Shown here piece by piece: positions 1 through 3,958 of a stretch of DNA of 6,155 bases. The DNA is from Deltaproteobacteria bacterium UBA5329 (lineage in GTDB: Bacteria > Desulfobacterota > Syntrophorhabdia > Syntrophorhabdales > Syntrophorhabdaceae). The position numbers and the translations under genes are program-made. Positions within the stretch are counted from its first letter, which is position 1. Each line of letters begins with the position of its first letter. The notes below the pieces were generated by a model. That model was not told where the DNA came from. It worked only from the letters and a program-made list of their open reading frames with translations, and searched no databases. The stretch lies in NCBI GenBank assembly GCA_002408185.1, contig DHQV01000012.1, forward strand, positions 21,452-27,606. Reading direction: 5' to 3'.

Positions 1-1453
1 CCCCCGCCAGTTCCGGGAAGAAATAATATTTACGCTGAGACCCGGAGACGCGCTGCACCAGGAGTGCCATCTGCTCATCCTGCTGATCGAGCCCCCTCTG
101 GAGGCGGTATGCAAGGGCATCCGTGTTCATGGTGCTTGCGAATATCTTTTTTACGGTCTCTTCGAATTTCTCGAAACGCTCTTCGGGGGAACCCTGGTTT
201 GCACAAAAGTAACTCTCGTATTTGCCGGCGAACGCGTTCCCGAAGGCATCCTCAAGAAGACTGCTCGACCGTACGATGATCGGCGACTGACCGTAATATT
301 CGAGCATGAGATGAAAAGGTTCCAGGACCTCCTCCGGAAATTTCCCCTTCAGTATCTTCTCCTTCAATTCAACCGCGCTTTCGAAGTAATTCTCCCTGGT
401 CTTGTGGGACATGAGCGTCCGCCACAGGCCATTCTGGACGATGAATGAATAGAACACGTCCGACCCGATATAGAACGAATCGTGCATTTCAAGGTGCTTC
501 GACCAGTCGAATTCGGGGTCTTTGCGCAGTATGTTGCGCGACAGCAGCATTCCCGTCGATTTGCCACCGATGAAGCCCGTCCCGATAAGCCGTTCCTTTA
601 TCTCTATCAGGTCTTCCAGCCTGAAATACTCCCTGGTCAGGGACAGCATTCTTTTTTCCCTGCTGATCATCACGCGGGAGAGCTGCTCCACCATGTGCTG
701 CTTTTCTTCACTGTCTTCCGGCTCCTCGAGCATGTCCTGCGCCTGAATGAAAATCCTGTCCCAGTAATCGAGGTTCCTTTCCGGCCCGGAGGTGCTCGCA
801 ATGTTGAGATAGGAAAATATATTGGACGCGTCGGCACTGCTCAAGATCGGCACAAACCCATCTCCCTCCATCAGGTGGGGGAGGAACATCGTCGGCGAGT
901 AGCGCTGCCAGACCTTTATCGGGTGAACGCAGAGCTTGCCATGGTAATTATACACATCGAGAAGGATCTGGGTTGTCTCCCTGATGCGGGCGATCGTCTT
1001 GAAGGAATGCCGGTTCCGCAGGATAACGAAATAGGCGACCGTGTTCAGCTCGAAAAGGTACGGGCATGTAATGACGAAAAAATTGCCGATCATAAGGTCG
1101 GTGGCCCAGGTCAGGAGCAGGTCCGACAGGCAGTCGAACACGTAAAAGACATCGCGCCCTTCCTGCCTTATGATGTAGTGGACCTGGGTGGAAAAGGACT
1201 CGAAACCGATGTCCGCGTTGAGCTTGTAAATGACTACCTGCCCGCTCGATTCGACGATCGGGGCGTGCTGGGCGAAGCGCATGTATACGACGCGCCGCCC
1301 TTTTGCAAGGGCTTCCTTTATGTAGGGGTCGGCGAATCTCCTGTAATCGTCGACATTGTCGACCTGAAAAACGACATTGTCGCCCATCTGCAGGTAATTG
1401 AGTGTTTTATCGAGGCCATGGATCCCTGTGCTGACCCCGGTACGAGGCTTCAT
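1..1453 (-). CDS. PEP synthase / pyruvate phosphate dikinase-like protein with N-terminal P-loop-less RecA/KaiC-like domain (partial, 3' end off the window)
   Basis: 484 codons are visible and the frame stays open at the left edge. The kinase part (about residues 285-484) shows hallmarks of the PEP-utilising enzyme N-terminal ATP-binding domain: FIGGKSTGM at 294-302 and IVRSSSLLEDAFGNAFAGKY at 393-412, matching the family patterns IGGKxxxL and VRSSxxxED...FAGxxES. That domain binds ATP in enzymes interconverting pyruvate and PEP; the phosphohistidine and PEP/pyruvate domains would lie beyond the edge, so the reaction cannot be fixed. Residues 1-190 resemble a RecA/KaiC fold: STGIHGLDKTLNYLQMGDNV at 8-27 resembles the strand before a Walker A loop, but VDNVDDY follows where GxxxxGK(S/T) is expected. 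DVFYVFDCLSDLL (101-113) resembles a Walker B strand. Residues 225-285 look helical. The ATG is bounded by an in-frame TGA six bases upstream; its ribosome site (GGTGG) is weak. It follows the GXGXG gene by 70 bases and is probably co-transcribed. Domain assignment is firm; substrate is not known. Confidence 0.85.
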   Translation of the reverse strand, partial: MKPRTGVSTGIHGLDKTLNYLQMGDNVVFQVDNVDDYRRFADPYIKEALAKGRRVVYMRFAQHAPIVESSGQVVIYKLNADIGFESFSTQVHYIIRQEGRDVFYVFDCLSDLLLTWATDLMIGNFFVITCPYLFELNTVAYFVILRNRHSFKTIARIRETTQILLDVYNYHGKLCVHPIKVWQRYSPTMFLPHLMEGDGFVPILSSADASNIFSYLNIASTSGPERNLDYWDRIFIQAQDMLEEPEDSEEKQHMVEQLSRVMISREKRMLSLTREYFRLEDLIEIKERLIGTGFIGGKSTGMLLSRNILRKDPEFDWSKHLEMHDSFYIGSDVFYSFIVQNGLWRTLMSHKTRENYFESAVELKEKILKGKFPEEVLEPFHLMLEYYGQSPIIVRSSSLLEDAFGNAFAGKYESYFCANQGSPEERFEKFEETVKKIFASTMNTDALAYRLQRGLDQQDEQMALLVQRVSGSQRKYYFFPELAG

Positions 1454-1478
1454 AATTCACCACCGGATATCGCCGGTA

Positions 1479-1500
1479 CGGCCTTTGCGTTATAAGGCCG
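1479..1500 (-). other. Hairpin in the spacer between the two leftward genes
   Basis: The transcript of the leftward pair could form a 7-bp stem, CGGCCTT pairing with AAGGCCG, around an 8-base loop. It lies between the GXGXG gene stop and the kinase-like gene start. No run of T follows it on the minus strand, so it does not look like an intrinsic terminator. It could be a processing or RNA-stability element, or chance pairing in GC-rich DNA. Confidence 0.3.
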
Positions 1501-1523
1501 GTGCTTCTTTCAAGACGACAATT

Positions 1524-2294
1524 TTAACATGTTTCCGATAAGCCGTCATTGTCTTTCTTGACGGCCGGCGCCTTGAAAGGCCGTATCTTTCTATAGACAT
1601 CCCCAGGGTCCTTCTTTGTGCCGTCCACGGTCAGAAGCCTGTCTATGGTGATCCCGAAAAGCTTCTCGTTCTCTTTCAGGTACGATTCGATCAAGCCCCA
1701 ATCGGCATCGGTCATCGCGGCATATTCTCCGCCGTTAAATTGCTCGTCTACGAGTTTCTTGCGGGGGTCGCGGGCATAGATCGCCCCGCCGGATGCCAGC
1801 GAAAAGATGTTCGACCCGGGATACGGCGTGTCATGTTCGGTGATGGACCCGTCCTCACCATTGAAGCCGATCCCGTTCAAGATCATGAAACCGCCGCCAT
1901 CCAGGGGATCACCCGCCATGAAAGACTCGGCGAGATAATCGAGAACCGTGCCGTTGATGACGACCCGGGGCCTGCCGGCCGCGTTGACGAGCGGCCTTCC
2001 CGCCGCGTTCCCCATGATATAGGCAACGCCTCCCTTTGCGCCGTACATGAAGGTCTGGCCGACATCGCCGAACACCACCAGCTTTCCATCCTTCATGATC
2101 TGGCAGAGCTGGTCCTGGGCGTTGCCGTGAACGTATATTTCCATACCGTTAATTCCGGACGCAAGGTAACCGCCGGAGGAACCACACACATCTATCCTCA
2201 CGCCTGCGGCGGCCGGGCCGAAACCGCACCCGGTAAAACGCTGACCGCGGTATTTACAGACAATAAAGCGCTTCCAGCCCAGTTTAACTTCCAC
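1524..2294 (-). CDS. Stand-alone glutamate synthase GXGXG-domain protein (GltB C-terminal domain-like)
   Basis: The 256-residue product is built mainly of the right-handed beta-helix GXGXG domain found at the C-terminus of the glutamate synthase large subunit and in related subunits (FwdC/FmdC of formylmethanofuran dehydrogenase; archaeal split GltB). Diagnostic stretches are IDVCGSSGGYLASGINGMEI (34-53), VHGNAQDQLCQIMKDGKLVV (55-74) and FGDVGQTFMYGAKGGVAYIM (75-94), with regularly spaced glycines and the G-N-A-Q-D turn. There is no amidotransferase or FMN/Fe-S synthase domain, so it is not a complete glutamate synthase. Four cysteines fall at 13, 23, 37 and 64. The tail (about 180-256) is charged and probably not part of the helix. 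The GTG start is preferred because the frame has no ATG, GTG or TTG between an upstream TGA (2364-2366) and this codon, and AAGGGGA lies 9 bases upstream. Its likely role is as a structural or partner subunit; the partner is unknown. Confidence 0.82.
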   Translation of the reverse strand: MEVKLGWKRFIVCKYRGQRFTGCGFGPAAAGVRIDVCGSSGGYLASGINGMEIYVHGNAQDQLCQIMKDGKLVVFGDVGQTFMYGAKGGVAYIMGNAAGRPLVNAAGRPRVVINGTVLDYLAESFMAGDPLDGGGFMILNGIGFNGEDGSITEHDTPYPGSNIFSLASGGAIYARDPRKKLVDEQFNGGEYAAMTDADWGLIESYLKENEKLFGITIDRLLTVDGTKKDPGDVYRKIRPFKAPAVKKDNDGLSETC

Positions 2295-2298
2295 GCCG

Positions 2299-2312
2299 GG
2301 AAGTCCCCTTCC
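2299..2312 (-). promoter_or_regulatory. Ribosome-binding site of the GXGXG gene inside a small hairpin
   Basis: On the minus strand GGAAG and CTTCC form a 5-bp stem closing the loop GGGA. The purine-rich AAGGGGA (2304-2310), 9 bases before the GTG start, is therefore partly in the stem and partly in the loop. It supports the GTG as start. The hairpin may modulate ribosome access, but it is short and unproven. Confidence 0.35.
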
Positions 2313-2375
2313 GTAAGGTGGGGGATAGAAGGCGGCACAAGCGTCAAACCGCTTGATAAATAATCAGTTCTACTA

Positions 2376-2395
2376 TATCTCATAGGTATGAGATA
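2376..2395. promoter_or_regulatory. Perfect 9-bp inverted repeat, operator-like
   Basis: Arms TATCTCATA (2376-2384) and TATGAGATA (2387-2395) are exact reverse complements separated by GG. The site is AT-rich, lies 82 bases upstream of the leftward GTG start, and fits the size of a site for a dimeric repressor or activator. A minus-strand TATAGT (2372-2377, five of six to the -10 consensus) abuts it. If that is the -10, the dyad fills the spacer, but no good -35 was found. No regulator gene is in the window, so the binding protein is unknown. Confidence 0.5.
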
Positions 2396-2399
2396 CACA

Positions 2400-2427
2400 T
2401 TGGATAAAGGTTCGCACTCAGTATAAT
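2400..2427 (+). promoter_or_regulatory. Candidate sigma-70-type promoter P1, reading toward the TPR gene
   Basis: A perfect TATAAT (2422-2427) lies 16 bases after TTGGAT (2400-2405), which matches the -35 consensus only in TTG. Transcription would start near 2434, inside the second inverted repeat, and give a leader of about 370 bases before the TPR gene, including the GC-rich structured stretch. The -10 is convincing; the -35 is weak. Confidence 0.35.
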
Positions 2428-2449
2428 ATGGTATATGTACCCATATTAT
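2423..2449. promoter_or_regulatory. Perfect 9-bp inverted repeat overlapping the P1 -10 box
   Basis: ATAATATGG (2423-2431) and CCATATTAT (2441-2449) are exact reverse complements with a 9-base spacer; the spacer is itself nearly palindromic. Centre-to-centre distance from the dyad at 2376-2395 is about 50 bases, close to five helical turns, but the arm sequences differ. Because it covers the -10 and probable start of P1, a bound protein would block that promoter. As RNA it could also form a stem, though most of one arm precedes the expected start. Confidence 0.45.
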
Positions 2450-2502
2450 CTTCAAAATAAATCCATATCACATGATGCAACTTTTCGTGATACGATAACC
2501 CT

Positions 2503-2593
2503 GCGATTGAGGTTTAGGGGGGCCTGGGGCATCGCGTCATATTTATCCCGAAAGACCTTTACATGACCTGCCCCTACCCCCGCTTTTTAGCGG
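2503..2593. other. GC-rich stretch with nested and alternative helices; possible leader RNA or small RNA
   Basis: Within an otherwise AT-rich spacer this segment can form several helices: GGGGG (2517-2521) with CCCCC (2577-2581), GGGGC (2526-2530) with GCCCC (2570-2574), and inside these GTCAT (2536-2540) with ATGAC (2563-2567). A second pairing, GCGAT (2503-2507) with ATCGC (2531-2535), straddles the GGGGC arm and would make a pseudoknot or a competing fold. A separate hairpin, CCGCT-TTTT-AGCGG, lies at 2580-2593 and competes for two bases. No known riboswitch or RNA family is recognised and no T-run terminator follows. The strand is undecided. From about 2594 to the second promoter nothing else is recognised. 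Confidence 0.25.
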
Positions 2594-2651
2594 CTCCCGG
2601 TGCTCACGGCCTTTCCATCCTTTCGCATCTCCAGGCCTCCAGGAGAAAAAA

Positions 2652-2680
2652 TCAAACAAAATTCAGATACTCTGTATAAT
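2652..2680 (+). promoter_or_regulatory. Candidate promoter P2, reading into the TPR gene
   Basis: A perfect TATAAT (2675-2680) lies in a strongly AT-rich segment about 125 bases before the TPR gene start. The surrounding ACTCTGTATAATATAG (2669-2684) matches the P1 -10 context at 14 of 16 positions. The hexamer at -35 spacing, TCAAAC (2652-2657), is poor, so the promoter may need an activator or use another sigma factor. Confidence 0.33.
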
Positions 2681-2806
2681 ATAGATATAAATAGACAGGC
2701 ATCCCCATTGGCTTTCTAGATTAAGGAAACTGCGGATGATACAGGTGGCACAGGCTTCCTGAGGAATGAAAAGAATGAGATTTGGCGACATCTCCGGGAG
2801 GCTAAC

Positions 2807-3844
2807 ATGTTCTGGGACAGGGACAAACCACGAAGAACCCGAAAATCCGGGGCCCGCGCGAACCGTATCCAGGAACTGGCGAACAAACTGTACAACGAGG
2901 GGAAGTTTGGCGATCTCGAGTCCGAGCTTTTAAAGTTCGACCCTGCGGACCTCAACGATAATGAAAAAGAATCGTGGTACCACGCTTACGGGGTCGTGTC
3001 CTTTCGGAGGCATGATCGCGAAACCGCGTTCGAGCGCTTCAAAGAGGGTGTAAAACAGTGCCCCCGATCGGGTAATTTATCTTTCTCCCTCGGGCAGGAG
3101 TACGAATTGCGCGGCGACGTAGAGAACATGCTCGCATGTTTCGACAAGGCCTTGTTCCCCTCTGTCCCGGCCCAGTATGTCCTTGCAGAGGCAAAGTATG
3201 CCTACCTGTGGGACCGGACCGATAAAAGCCGGTTCTATATAGATTCCCTGTTGCCGGTATACTTCAAATTCAAGGTCCTCGATACCACGTTCCTGATGAT
3301 GCGCGGACTGCCCCCTTTTGAACAGGTCTGGGCCTACCTGGCCGCATTTTCCCAGCTTGAGGACAATTTTGACATGCTTGACAAAATTACCGAGAGGGTG
3401 GAAAGGACATGCTCCGACCTCAACTGTGAATTCCTGAAAGCCGAGCTTGAAGGGTTTCGTTCGGGTGATTTTTCTTCTTTGAAAAATATGCTTCGCTCAT
3501 TGATCCTTGACTCGATCGCAAGAAAGTATCCTTACGGACATCAGGCAATGCGCCTCAACGTTCTTCTCACCCAGGAGACACGCGGCTTTGTGGAGGCTAT
3601 GACGATGCTCGATTCTGTCGTATTGACCGGCAAGGATTTTCCGTGGCTTGACGACATCCGCCTGCTCGCAAAATGCGAATTGATGGGCAGGACAAACAAC
3701 ACGGCCGAGGAGGCGCGGCTTAAAAGTCAATTTGTTGAACGGCAGCCGTTTCTTTTCGAACCGGACATTGCGGTCAATTTCAATCTTCTCCGGTACCAGG
3801 AGAAGCTGAAGCAGGATTTCCGGAGAACAAGGCCGGTATGGTAA
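2807..3844 (+). CDS. TPR-like helical repeat protein of unknown function
   Basis: The 345-residue product has no signal peptide or membrane segment and is probably cytoplasmic. The basic N-terminus (residues 4-20, rich in Arg/Lys) precedes helical-hairpin repeats. The clearest TPR-like units are at about 57-87 (WYHAYGVVSFRRHDRETAFE and following) and 90-120 (LSFSLGQEYELRGDVENMLA and following), with the usual small/large/aromatic spacing. The rest (about 125-330) looks alpha-helical with weaker repeat character, and the C-terminus is basic. TPR folds bind peptides or partner proteins; no enzymatic motif is seen. The ATG is the first standard start after an in-frame TAG at 2717-2719 and has GGGAGG five bases upstream. 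It is followed 114 bases later by the Pat-like gene on the same strand, so the two may form an operon, perhaps making this an adaptor for that protein. That link is inference only. Confidence 0.8.
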   Translation: MFWDRDKPRRTRKSGARANRIQELANKLYNEGKFGDLESELLKFDPADLNDNEKESWYHAYGVVSFRRHDRETAFERFKEGVKQCPRSGNLSFSLGQEYELRGDVENMLACFDKALFPSVPAQYVLAEAKYAYLWDRTDKSRFYIDSLLPVYFKFKVLDTTFLMMRGLPPFEQVWAYLAAFSQLEDNFDMLDKITERVERTCSDLNCEFLKAELEGFRSGDFSSLKNMLRSLILDSIARKYPYGHQAMRLNVLLTQETRGFVEAMTMLDSVVLTGKDFPWLDDIRLLAKCELMGRTNNTAEEARLKSQFVERQPFLFEPDIAVNFNLLRYQEKLKQDFRRTRPVW

Positions 3845-3958
3845 GTCTCGTGGTGGCTGGCAATGCGTATCCTTCGGGAAATTTTCCGCTTGTCTCGACT
3901 TGTACTTCTGAAAGGCTGGGAATGACAGGAAAATGTTGCAAAAACAACGGGAGTTCTG

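Noticed and set aside
482..1495. Long plus-strand ORF (337 codons) antisense to the kinase-like gene
   Set aside because: The opposite strand encodes recognisable RecA-like and PEP-utilising kinase motifs across the whole stretch, while this frame gives no recognisable domain and has no ribosome site; it is a shadow in GC-rich codons.
1740..2363. Plus-strand ORF of 207 codons over the GXGXG gene
   Set aside because: It mirrors the GXGXG coding region, shows no domain, and lacks a plausible start signal.
2198..2455. Minus-strand ORF of 85 codons across the start of the GXGXG gene
   Set aside because: It is in a different frame from the GXGXG product, covers the inverted repeats, and shows no domain.
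2580..2593. Intrinsic terminator at the CCGCT-TTTT-AGCGG hairpin
   Set aside because: The T run is in the loop, not after the stem, and the sequence that follows is GC-rich on both strands.
2745..2760. Sigma-54-like promoter at TGGCAC
   Set aside because: The TGGCAC (-24-like) half is present, but the -12 half reads TCCT instead of TTGC at the required spacing.
2766..2930. Small ORF from ATG 2766 overlapping the TPR gene start
   Set aside because: GAGGA directly abuts the ATG, the frame differs from the TPR gene, and its product is Ser/Thr/Arg-rich with no recognisable features, as expected of an out-of-frame read.
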